From CAVOGJ01 sp963700865 (GTDB lineage: Bacteria > Planctomycetota > Planctomycetia > Pirellulales > Pirellulaceae): a DNA stretch of 32,292 bases. The notes beneath the pieces are model-generated. The model ran no database searches. It saw only the letters and a program-made list of their open reading frames with translations, and was not told the DNA's origin. Shown here one piece after another: positions 18,696 to 28,133 of the stretch. The translations under genes were made by a program, and so were the position numbers. The stretch covers positions 1-32,292 of the forward strand of contig CAVOZC010000004.1 of assembly GCA_963700865.1 (NCBI GenBank). The letters are read 5' to 3'. Position 1 is the first letter of the stretch. The number at the start of each line of letters is the position of its first letter.

Positions 18696-19840
18696 TCACT
18701 CTGCCGCCAGCACCGCATGCGTCAATTGGGCTGCCCGCCTGCCCTGTTCGTACTCGGCAATGCTCGCCAGCGTGGTCTCGGCAATATTGGCCAGGGCTTC
18801 GTTGGTCAAGAAGGCTTGATGGGACGTGATCACGACATTGTTGAACGTCATCAGCCGCGCCAGCACATCATCCGTGAGCACCTGATTCGAAATATCATGA
18901 AAGAAGATGCCCGCCTCCTCCTCGTAGACGTCCAGTCCGGCGTGGCCGATCTTCTTCGACTTGAGACCCTCGATCAATGGCGCGTATCGACCAGGCCGCC
19001 GCGGCTGGTGTTGATGAGCATCACACCATCCTTCATGCGACGGATGGTGTCGGCATTGATCATGTGATGCGTCTCGGGGAATAAGGGGACGTGGAGTGTG
19101 ATGATGTCCGACTGACTGAAGAGATCATCCAGACTCGCGTATTCGACCCCTGTGCGAGCCGCCACGTCGTTATCAGGATACTTGTCGAAAGCCAGCACCC
19201 GACAGCCAAACCCCAGCAAAATATCGATGGTACAGCGGCCGATCTTGCCCGTGCCCACGACACCGACGGTCTTGCCCCGCATATCGAAACCGGTCAGTCC
19301 TTCCAGGACAAAGTATCCCGCACGATTGCGCTGATAGGCTTGGTGCAAGTGGCGATTGAGCGTCAGCATCAGAGCCACCGTGTGCTCGGCCACGGCGTAG
19401 GGCGAATAGGCGGGCACCCGCACGACGCTCAACTGGTGCCGCTGACAAGCGGCCAGATCGACATTGTTGAAACCGGCACAACGCAACGCCACCAATTCCA
19501 CCCCCCGCGCGGCCAAGGCAGCGGCAACCACGGCGTCGCACTGGTCGTTGACGAAGATGCAAACCGCCTTGCAGCCTTCCGCGGCGGGAACGGTGTCTTC
19601 ATTCAATGACGCCGGAATCGCGTGGATGGCGAAATGGCCGTCGTTGTGCCGGTCAAACGATTCGATGTCGTAGCTTTTGGCATCAAACATCGCGATCTTC
19701 AAACGGCCTTGATCGTCATAGCCGGCCCGACGGTCCGTCCGCTCCAGTTCCCGCACGAGGCGATCGAATCGTGGTTCATCCAGTCCCTCCACGCGGCTGA
19801 GACGTTCCCGGAAAGCCGCCAGCCTTTCTCGATCGTTCAT
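18696..19840 (-). CDS. ldhA: D-lactate dehydrogenase, fermentative LdhA type, one frameshift
   Basis: The start at 19840 has AAGGAG 6 nt upstream. After a ~46-residue extra N-terminus the sequence follows E. coli LdhA closely: LKIAMFDAKSYDIESF, GCKAVCIFVNDQCDAVV, ALRCAGFNNVDLAA (substrate Arg), VRVPAYSPYAVAEHTVALML, GLTGFDMRGKTVGVVGTGKI (NAD-binding GxGxxG), FSQSDIITLHVPL, INTSRGGLVDTR, then in another frame LIEGLKSKKIGHAGLDVYEE and VVITSHQAFLTNEAL with the catalytic His. The frame breaks near 18978. The enzyme reduces pyruvate to D-lactate with NADH in the cytoplasm. It is convergent with the RND operon and divergent from the sigma-factor gene. The charged N-terminal extension (MNDRERLAAFRERLSRVEGL and on) is not part of the standard family. 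Confidence 0.9.
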
Positions 19841-20189
19841 CGCGACTCCTTCACTTGCTTGAAACGCGGGACGCCTGGCGGCGGTTTGCAAGCCAGCTCG
19901 CATTGCCGGCCACGATCATAGACATTCGCATGCGCACCGCAAGAACCCACTTGGCACACCCAGGCTCCACGCCATACCGCGCGCCTGCCAGGCGAATTTA
20001 CGCTGCGTTCCCGAGGGAAGGGCGTCCCAGCACCGCGGCAGCGACGACGTTCCCAGACGAGCAAATGGCGAAATAGGGCCGTCAATTTGCCGCCCCATAT
20101 GCGGTGCTTCGAGCCGCTGAAAAAAAAGAATCCACTTTCTGCGGCCGGCGCGGTAGCATTTTCGTGGCTAGTGACCTGGGAAACCCATC
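19841..20189. other. Divergent intergenic region between ldhA and the ECF sigma gene
   Basis: This 349-bp gap should carry promoters for both genes. The ldhA ribosome site lies at 19846-19851. A weak GGGAA precedes the sigma-factor ATG. No operator palindrome or riboswitch was recognised. Confidence 0.4.
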
Positions 20190-20814
20190 ATGAACGACCA
20201 TACGCGGCAACCTCAAGGCAGCCACATCCGTCGCGCCAAACGGGGCGAGTTGGAGCGCAAGGGCACCTGCTCGAATCGTACCGTGCCTATCTCCGCCTGT
20301 TGGCTCGCCTGCAAATTGGTGATCGCGTCAGGCAAAAGCTGGACGAGTCCGACGTCGTTCAGGAAACACTCCTGGAGGCACATCGCGATTTTTGTACCTT
20401 TCGCGGAGAGACCGAAGCCGAATTGGTTGGCTGGCTAAGGAAGATCATGGCCTGCAAGGTCTCCAACATGATTCGCCACTTCGCGGGGACCAAGCAACGT
20501 GACATTCGTCTCGAACAGCGAATGCAAGGCGATCTCGATCGCTCATCATGCCATCTTGGACACATGCTGAGTGCCGGGGGAACTTCGCCCAGCCAGCATG
20601 CGGTCAAGCGAGAGCAGGCGGTACTCTTGGCGGATGCCATGGAACGATTACCTGAGGATTACCGCGAGGTCATGATTCGGCATCACTTCGAGGGCCAACC
20701 ACTCTCCGCTGTCGCCAGTACGATGGATCGCAGTGTGGATAGTGTGCGAAAGCTGTGGCGCGGGGGCTGGCCAAATTGCGGCAGGAATTGAAAAAAATGG
20801 CCCAGGGCCATTGA
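20190..20814 (+). CDS. ECF RNA polymerase sigma factor, planctomycete-specific subfamily, two frameshifts
   Basis: ATG at 20190 follows GGGAAA by ~8 nt. After a frame break near 20260 the protein reads HLLESYRAYLRLLARLQIGD, VRQKLDESDVVQETLLEAHR (region 2 core), FRGETEAELVGWLRKIMACK, then SPSQHAVKREQAVLLADAME and RLPEDYREVMIRHHFEGQPL (region 4). A second break near 20755 joins SVRKLW to ARGLAKLRQELKKMAQGH, ending at 20814. Wording and spacing match the Planctomycetaceae sigma subfamily (Sig-70_plancto1 style). No anti-sigma factor with a transmembrane helix is adjacent; instead a Ser/Thr kinase begins 90 bp downstream. This arrangement suggests phosphorylation-linked control of the sigma factor, which is inference from context. 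Confidence 0.9.
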
Positions 20815-20904
20815 AGAAAAACGCATAATCATGACTCGACCGCGAAAGCACAGTCCCCATCCGTCGACCCACCCACGACAGCACAAATTGCCGAGGACTA
20901 AGCC

Positions 20905-23900
20905 GTGAAACGGTCGACAAACAACGATCAGCCCTTCGAGGGAGCCGTATCCTGCGAGGCCGACGAAGATGAACTGGTGTCGGCCCTCCAGGAGTACCGC
21001 GGTTTGCTTGACGAGGGTGCTTGTCCGGATCGCCAACGTTTTCTCAAGAAATACTCCCATATTGCCGCGGCGTTGGCCGAGTGCCTGGACAGCCTCGATT
21101 TCTTGCAAAACGTCGCGCCCCAGTTGAGCCGGGAAGATGACTCATCCGCGCGTGACTCTCACGCCATTCCCGACCTGCACGCCGCTATCGGTGATTTTCG
21201 CATCATCCGAGAGATTGGACGAGGCGGCATGGGCGTCGTGTACGAAGCGGAGCAATTGTCACTGTCGCGCCGCGTGGCGCTCAAGGTGTTGCCGTTTGCC
21301 GCCATGCTCAATCCTCGCCAGCTACAGCGGTTCAAGAACGAGGCACTGGCGGCGGCCCAATTGGATCATCCGCACATTGTCGACGTCTTTGGCGTCGGCT
21401 GCGACCGAGGTGTCCACTATTATGCGATGCGTTACATCGACGGGCACACGTTGGCCGAGGTCGTACGGCAACTGCGCGCGGCCCGTTCCACCTCGGACCT
21501 GCCCGACTCGAAACCAGCCTCTCGATCCGCGGGCAGGCATCAGCCCCGAGCCGAACAAGGAGACGCCCTCGTTGCCGAGCAGCCGCAAAGCGAACGGCAC
21601 ACGCAGCCCATCACGTCCATTTCCACCAATGGATCTGCGGCCGAGCCGCGATTTTTTCGCGTGCTGGCTCGGCTGGCTGCCGATCTGGCCGGTGCCCTCG
21701 AACACGCTCACGAACATGGAGTCGTGCACCGAGACATCAAGCCCTCCAATCTGATTCTCGATCATCAGGGCAAACCGTGGGTGACCGATTTCGGCTTGGC
21801 ACAAATCGAGACCAATCAAACACTCACCATCAGCGGTGACCTGATCGGAACGCTGCGCTATATGAGCCCCGAGCAACTCTTGGCAAGGCGCGTCTCGATC
21901 GATCATCGCACCGACATTTACTCACTTGGCGTCTCGATTTATGAATTGATCACGCTCCAGCCCGCCTTCTCAGGTGATGATCGGCAGGAACTGTTGCGAC
22001 AGATTTCGTTCGACGAGCCACCCGCGGCGCGATCGATCAATCCGGCCGCACCAGTCGAGTTGGAAACGATCTTGTTGAAGTCGATGGCCAAGAATCCGGC
22101 CGATCGGTACGCCTCTGCCGGCGACATGCGCGACGACCTCAAGCGTTTCCTGGCCGACCAGCCCATTCTGGCCAAGCGTCCCTCCTGGATCGATCGGGCC
22201 AGCAAATGGTCGCGCAGGCACCGGTGGGCCGTGGTGTGGGCCGTGGTCGCCTTGGGACTGATCAGCCTGATTTCATCGATCGCTACGCTTCGCATGGCCG
22301 GTCTGCTCAAACGCGCCGAAGTCGCCGAAGACCACCTCCGCGACGAAAAAGCCATGGCTGAGTTTCGTGAAGCCCAAGCCCGTCGCTCAGAGCAGATCTC
22401 GGTCGTTGCTGTATCAAGCTCGCGGTAATCGAAAAAGTGGCTGGGCCGGGCAGCGGGAAGAGAGTCTCCGCATAATCGGCCAGGCGGCCGAAGTCCTGCG
22501 GACGATGCCCAGCAAGGAGGATTATCTGCTGCAGCTGCGTAATGAGTCGATCGCTTGTCTTTCCTTGACCGATTTCCGCCTGGAGCGAAACCTTGTTTCC
22601 GCAGACGTCGCGCGGAGCTACGTATTCGCCGATAGCCTCATGCAACGCTACGCATACATCAACCATGAAGATCAGGCGGTGGTGTGCGAAATTACCGGCG
22701 GTGAGGAAGTCTTCCGCACGAACTCGCAACCCAGCCATCGCTTTGCCTTTCCCATCCTGAGCCCCGACGGACGCTTCCTGGCACTCGTCAATCATCACGA
22801 TGCGGACTGCACAATTTGGAACGTCGAGAACGGCGAGTTGCTGTTTCCGCAGACGGTCCCCCGCTACCGATCGTCGATCGATTTCGCCGCCGACTCGCGT
22901 TATCTAAGCGTGGGAGGACTCCGATGCCAAACTGCGGATCTTCGACCTTCGATCTCCCGCCCAACCGAAGTGGGTCCGGGACCTTGGTGCGATTCCGTTG
23001 GTTGTCAAACTCTCTCCCGATGCGGAGCGTACGGCGGTCTGTTTACAGGGGAAAGCCGGTGTAGAACTCCAGAGTCATGCCCCGGATGCGGTAGCCCCTT
23101 CATTCTTCGCGACTTCGTCGGTTGTCAATGCCGTGGCCTTCCATCCTTCCGATCAAGAGTTGGCCACGGGCGATATCGATGGACGCATCAACGTGTGGGA
23201 TATGGATGGCCAACGGTCGCTCCGAGCGTTGGCCGGTCACGACGCCGCCATCATCAACCTGGGGTATAGCCATCAAGGCAACCTGTTATTTTCGGTCAGC
23301 CACGATCGCACTTCGCTGCTGTGGGATGTTCGCACCGGACGCCCCTTGGTGCGGAATCTGGGCTTTATCCGCAACTTCAGCGGCAACGATGACCGCTGCC
23401 TGCTCCAGTCGGACAATCGCAGTGGCATCTACGAAGTGGTGGGGGGAAAGGCCTACCGGACGCTGTCCGGTCAACTGGGAGGAATCAGTAGCGATGGGAC
23501 CATGTTGGCCGCCTTCCACGACGGGCGGCTTCACCTGCACGACATGCGCAGCCTGCGATCCATCGCCGTTCTTCCGGGGGCTTGCCGGTATGTCCAGTTC
23601 TCAAGAGATGGCCAGGAATTGTACACCCTTTCCACCAGCGAGGGTGTCGTCAAATGGCCCATCAAGGAAACTCACCTTCAAGCTCGCAGTATTGGTCCGC
23701 CACAGACAATCAGCGAACGGCCCATCACCGCTGCGGGACGTGGTCACATCTCCGCGGACCAGAGCCGCTTGGCCTGGGTGACTGGTTCGCAGGAAGTGAC
23801 CGCGGTCGATCTGGCACCACCCTACGAGGCCTATACCATATCGACCGCGGCAGATGTCACCGCCATCGCACTCAGTCCTGACGGCGAGCGATTGGTCGTG

Positions 23901-24476
23901 AATGCGTGGAACATGGGCACAGGACAGGCGTACGGTTATGACATTTGGAATGTCACCAGTCAGACGATTGAGAAACATCTGTCAGGTTCTGGAGGTGGTT
24001 GGTGGGCCGGGGCGAACTTCAGTCATGATGGCGCGTGGTTAGTGACCGGTCCCGACTCGACATCGACCCAATACACCGTATGGCGCGTCGCTGCGGAAGG
24101 CGAAGGCCAAGCGATTTCTGGAGCCAGCGGTCTGAGCGATTTCTCGCCCGATGATTCACTGCTGGCCATCGACGACTTGCAACGTAACGAACGCGTGGTG
24201 AGACTGCTCGATACTCGCGACTACCGCGAGTTGGCCGTGTTGGAATTGCCCGTTTCGCGAGGCAATCATTTGTTTTCGGAGCGAATCTGCTTTAGTGGCG
24301 ACGGAGGACGGCTGGCCGTTGGGGACTCGGGAAATGTCATTCACGTGTGGGACTTGCAGTTGATCCGCGCTGAACTGGCGAAGCTGGGACTTGACTGGGA
24401 CGCGCCCGCCTTCGCGGCATTGCCCGCGGCGGCAGCGGAGACCATCGTCGTGGACCGCGAGAACATGGACCCATAA
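20905..24476 (+). CDS. Ser/Thr protein kinase with transmembrane helix and WD40 propeller, two frameshifts
   Basis: A GTG start at 20905 has GAGGA 7 nt upstream. Residues 1-95 are a helical N-domain. The kinase domain (~98-420) has GRGGMGVVYEA, VALKVL with Lys127, HRDIKPSN with Asp277, DFGLAQ with Asp295 and the MSPEQ motif; between ~190 and 248 lies a polar low-complexity insertion. A transmembrane helix (WAVVWAVVALGLISLISSIA) follows. After a break near 22405, LLYQARGNRKSGWAGQREES leads to WD40-like blades (LSPDGRFLALVNHHDADCTIW; after another break near 22917, ATGDIDGRINVWDMDGQRSL; SPDGERLVVNAW; GDGGRLAVGDSGNVIHVWDL), ending LAKLGLDWDAPAF. The kinase is cytoplasmic and the propeller presumably lies beyond the membrane as a sensor or scaffold. 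It pairs with the ECF sigma gene immediately upstream. Confidence 0.9.
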
Positions 24477-24496
24477 ACGAGAGGTCTTCGCGCCCC

Positions 24497-24530
24497 CACG
24501 CCGAAGGCGTGCCTCACCGTAGCCTGGGGC
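24497..24530 (+). repeat. Hairpin repeat, left copy
   Basis: It begins with a perfect hairpin CACGCC-GAA-GGCGTG (24497-24511) followed by a CACCGTAGCC stretch. Its reverse complement matches the right copy without gaps at 26 of 34 positions, including shared blocks GGCTACGGTGA and CGCCTTCGGCG. Confidence 0.7.
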
Positions 24531-24783
24531 CAGCGACGGCGAGTTCCACGAGCCAGAGCGCCGCCCCAGGTCGTCGCAGACAAGAATACGGCCGAGCCAG
24601 CGACATGGCCCTGGTGCGAATCGCACCGAGGCCGCAGGTTGGCGCCCGCCCGCTCCGTAAACCGTCAGGGCCCGAAATCGTCCGGGCTTCGTTTCGACCT
24701 CGGAGCGCGATCCCGCCCGGTACCACGGTGGCTCGGCCGATGCATCCCGGTGCGTCTCACCCGGGGGGAACGCACGAACGCTT

Positions 24784-24817
24784 GCCCTGGGCTACGGTGA
24801 ATATCGCCTTCGGCGAA
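24784..24817 (-). repeat. Hairpin repeat, right inverted copy
   Basis: This is the inverted counterpart of the copy at 24497. It ends with the hairpin TCGCC-TTC-GGCGA. The two copies enclose about 253 bp. Divergence in the hairpin stem is compensatory (both stems still pair), hinting at selection for structure or origin from different family members. Confidence 0.7.
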
Positions 24818-25089
24818 GATGATCGGTAAACCGAGATCGGCGGTTGATGGTTGGCGTACCGTCGATGGCCAAGGAGACAACACGCTGGCTGCTGACCATC
24901 CATGGTATCGGGCGCAGCCAATAATCACGGGAGCCCGGATTTCGCCTCCCCGGTGGCATGAGCCGGGAATTCACGGACGGTATCGGCGCGAATTGCACCC
25001 TTTTTCCAAAAATTTCCGGCCACCCGCCGTATTCTCTCGTGGCTGTAGCGGTAGCGGTCAATCGCGTAGCTCACACGGAGATGAACAAC

Positions 25090-27933
25090 ATGTTCCGGTC
25101 CACTCGCCCGCAGCAGCGTCGACGTCGAAATTCCCAGCGGCGACCCCGCCGCTCGTCCCACCTCGCATTGGAGCCCCTGGAGAGTCGCCTCGTCTTGTCC
25201 ACGATTCAATGGGTTAATGAGGGGACACCGAGCGATCGCTTCGCCGAGGTGTTTGGCAGCCAAGCCGAAGCGGCTCGCGACGTCGTCCGGGCCGCCATTG
25301 ACCACTGGGAACGGGTGATCGTCGACTTCAACTATCCGGGAGGAGGCAATCTCTTTGAAGCAAGCATCTCCATGAGCGCTACCGGTACGGACCGAGGAGG
25401 GGCGGCCAATATTACGCATTTCAATACCGCGGACCAGCCGGACCAGGGGGTGCTCGAATTGGGACGCGGCAACGACCTGAACGGAGATGGGCGAGGAGAC
25501 GGCGGCGGTTGGTACATCGACCCGTTGCCGAACGATTGGGCGGAGTTCGATGGGCCGATCACGAACGTCTTTACGGGAGTCGCGGTGGATGATGGCGCAC
25601 CGCCCGTAGGACTGAGCGACTTCTATAGCGTGATCGTCCATGAGATGGCTCATTTCCTGGGCATGACGGGCGGATCACACGGCTTCAATCACCTCGCCAC
25701 CAATACGGGCATCGCCGACCATGCGGGAGGCGGCGATGGTTTCTACTATGTCTTCAATGGCCCCAGCATTCAGCATCTCGTCACGAGCATCAACGGGGGA
25801 ATTGATGGAGGTTCCGCGATCCACTCGGCTGCGGCGGGAAGCAACGTTCATTACGGGGGGACGAACTATCTTGGTGTCGAAGACATGATGAACTGGTTCA
25901 CGCCGTACACGAAGACGCGGAGACTGATTCCCGATACGGTCGCCCTGATGCTCAAGGATGCCTACGGCTACACCGTGGAATTGCCTCAAACATTCGGCAC
26001 CTACCATGCAATGCTCAACGAAACCACAGGAAGATTATGGGTACGGGGCGGAAATGGTTCCAGCAACGATCTGATCACCCTCGATCAAGCGGGCCCGATC
26101 ATCACCGTCACCGTTGATCTGGGGAATGACGTTCCCGGCACAGGAGCCATTCCGGGAGCCGGCGACCTGCCCGCCTTTGTCAGTCGCTTCAACGTCGCCG
26201 ATGTGTCCAGTATTCAGATTGACGCCGGTGACGGCAATGACGTGATCCAGGTCAATGCGACCGACCACGTGTGGTCGATCACCCCGACGGTAACCATCGA
26301 CGGACAATCCGGTACCGATGTGTTGACCGTTTATGACAATCAGTATTCGGGATTCGCTGAATATTCGGTGAACTGGCATCAATTGGCCGATTCCTTCGGC
26401 AACGCCGTTGATTATTACGGCATGGAGGGCGTCAGCCTGTACACGGGAGATGGTCTGAATCGGCTTGACGTCGAGTCAACCGCCGCTGGCACTCCCGTTT
26501 CCCTGTTCACAGGGAATGGCGACGATCGTATCCAAGTCGCAGCATTGTCTCACAACCTTTATTTGGCGGCTCCCTTATGGGTCTACGGGGAAGGAGGCAC
26601 GGACGAACTGCTGATCTACGACGACCAGTATTTCAGCAATAACACGTACGATCTCGACTTTGGCATGATCGTCGATGGGTTCAATACGGAAATACACCAT
26701 CAACTCGTCGAATCCGTCACCCTCTATACGTCGCAGGGCGACGATACGGTCAACGTCGCAGACACAGGAGCGCCGTTGTCGTTGTACCTCGGAGTGGGCA
26801 ATGATCTGGTCGAGATCGACGCGGTAAGTCAGGTGTTCACTCTGTCTCATAACTTGCAAATCGACGGAGACGCAGGCTATGATCAGCTCGTCATTCACGA
26901 TGAATTGTATGGCGGGTCTTTGAGCTACGACATCACGTCGTCTCAAGTCGCGGATTCGTTCGGAAATGTGGTCGTCTACGATCGTCTGGAACAGGTGACG
27001 CTAAACAGCGGCGGCGGCGGCGCGGCGGTGACCGTCCACGACACCTCGCCCGGCACGCCGATACGGCTGAACACCGGCGGTGGCGAAGACGTGATTTCCG
27101 TGCTGAGCACTTCGGCGGGGGCGCCCGTGATGCTCGACGCCGAAGGGGGGCTCGACCAACTGTACGTGGGCGTGCCCAACGGTTCGGCGGAAGTCCGCAT
27201 CGCTCAATCGCAGACGTTTTCGCAAGTGTTGGTCGGGGGCGACAGCCGACTGATCCTGGAACCCGGGTCGTCGACTCTGCTTGAGACCTCGTTCCTCGTT
27301 CTGTCACCGCTCGCCAGGCTGGACCTGAACAGCGGGGCTCTCCTCATCGACTATTCCGCCACGGGCGGATCGCCGCTTGACTATGTCGCCGATCGGGTTC
27401 GCAACGCCCGCAATCAACTTCCGACGCCTTGGACGGCGCCGGGGATCACAAGTTCCCTGGCGGCAGAAAATCCGGCCGAATTTGGCGTCGGCTATGCCGA
27501 GGCGCGAGACGTGCTTTCTGGCGGAGGCATGTTCTTCGGCACGTTCGTGCCGTCAGGAGCCGATGTAGTGCTCGTTCAGTCGGCCCGCAACGGAGACGCA
27601 AATCTGGACGGCGTGGTTGACGTATCGGACTTTAATCGCTGGAACGAGCATCGATTCACCGGGGGCACGTTCTGGTCGTCTGGGGACTTCAACGGAGACA
27701 GCATTACCGACGTCGCTGACTTTAATCTCTGGAATAACAACAAGTTCCGCGGCGGTCCATTTCTGCGGCTGTCCGACGAGAGACCCTCTGGTCGCCGACT
27801 TCAGCATGTGCCGCTTGACGTAGCGGACGATGCGCACCAGCTCGTGGAAAACAGCCACCAGATTGCTCTCCTCGTCGATTCGGTACTGGAAGGGGACTTG
27901 TGGTTTGCCCATGGCGATGCTTTCCCGGCGTGA
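25090..27933 (+). CDS. Secreted zinc-metalloprotease-like protein with ~110-residue repeats and dockerin-like tail
   Basis: ATG 25090 is chosen over the in-frame ATG at 25081 because GGAG (25077-25080) sits 9 nt before it. The 947-residue frame is intact. The N-terminus is Arg-rich, then LALEPLESRLVLS, the planctomycete surface leader. The protease-like domain (~38-295) has VRAAIDHWERVIVDF and HEMAHFLGMTGGSH (His184, Glu185, His188, possible third ligand His197), and later VEDMMNWF and a DTVALMLKDAYGY end as in matrixin-like folds. Residues ~300-800 hold three or more degenerate units with DGxxGTDxLxxYDxQY, ADSFGN and GxGDDxxxV phrases, beta-rich and Asp-rich. The C-terminus has dockerin-like loops NGDANLDGVVDVSDFNRWN and GDFNGDSITDVADFNLWN. 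About 60 residues after them look less coding-like. It is presumably extracellular. Confidence 0.85.
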   Translation: MFRSTRPQQRRRRNSQRRPRRSSHLALEPLESRLVLSTIQWVNEGTPSDRFAEVFGSQAEAARDVVRAAIDHWERVIVDFNYPGGGNLFEASISMSATGTDRGGAANITHFNTADQPDQGVLELGRGNDLNGDGRGDGGGWYIDPLPNDWAEFDGPITNVFTGVAVDDGAPPVGLSDFYSVIVHEMAHFLGMTGGSHGFNHLATNTGIADHAGGGDGFYYVFNGPSIQHLVTSINGGIDGGSAIHSAAAGSNVHYGGTNYLGVEDMMNWFTPYTKTRRLIPDTVALMLKDAYGYTVELPQTFGTYHAMLNETTGRLWVRGGNGSSNDLITLDQAGPIITVTVDLGNDVPGTGAIPGAGDLPAFVSRFNVADVSSIQIDAGDGNDVIQVNATDHVWSITPTVTIDGQSGTDVLTVYDNQYSGFAEYSVNWHQLADSFGNAVDYYGMEGVSLYTGDGLNRLDVESTAAGTPVSLFTGNGDDRIQVAALSHNLYLAAPLWVYGEGGTDELLIYDDQYFSNNTYDLDFGMIVDGFNTEIHHQLVESVTLYTSQGDDTVNVADTGAPLSLYLGVGNDLVEIDAVSQVFTLSHNLQIDGDAGYDQLVIHDELYGGSLSYDITSSQVADSFGNVVVYDRLEQVTLNSGGGGAAVTVHDTSPGTPIRLNTGGGEDVISVLSTSAGAPVMLDAEGGLDQLYVGVPNGSAEVRIAQSQTFSQVLVGGDSRLILEPGSSTLLETSFLVLSPLARLDLNSGALLIDYSATGGSPLDYVADRVRNARNQLPTPWTAPGITSSLAAENPAEFGVGYAEARDVLSGGGMFFGTFVPSGADVVLVQSARNGDANLDGVVDVSDFNRWNEHRFTGGTFWSSGDFNGDSITDVADFNLWNNNKFRGGPFLRLSDERPSGRRLQHVPLDVADDAHQLVENSHQIALLVDSVLEGDLWFAHGDAFPA
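27780..27912 (-). other. Possible antisense coding fragment overlapping the dockerin protein tail
   Basis: On the minus strand ATG 27912, preceded by GGGAAAG, opens MGKPQVPFQYRIDEESNLVA and continues as VFHELVRIVRYVKRHMLKSA. Third codon positions here are almost all G or C and the residues look protein-like, whereas the overlapping plus-strand tail does not. From about 27770 leftward the frame merely shadows the dockerin repeats. No family is recognised. It could be a truncated gene, or the plus-strand tail may be chance. Confidence 0.25.
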
Positions 27934-28133
27934 TCCACGTCTTCCAACAGCGCGGCCGGGGCTCCAAAGTGCGGCCCCACCGCGGCACTGGCGGCCTTGC
28001 GACTGCTGAAATAACAATCATTGATGCATACGGTCGGATGGGATACGATCGTTGTTGACGTTTCTCGCGTTGCCGAACGGGTTATCTCCAGGTGGTTATC
28101 AAATATCGCTAAAGGCGCGTTGATTCTAAGTGC

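Larger units (their letters stand above)
24477..25089. other. 613-bp non-coding region bearing an inverted repeat pair
   Basis: No frame here shows a recognisable protein or a ribosome site. Its main structure is the pair of opposed 34-bp repeats at 24497-24530 and 24784-24817, each with its own hairpin. The right part leads into the metalloprotease gene, whose GGAG ribosome site is at 25077-25080. Remnants of a small non-autonomous element, or a structured transcript region, are possible. Confidence 0.5.

Noticed and set aside
24958..25089. Start of the metalloprotease gene at 24958 or 25081
   Set aside because: GGAG at 25077-25080 touches ATG 25081 but is well spaced from ATG 25090, and the basic leader begins there.
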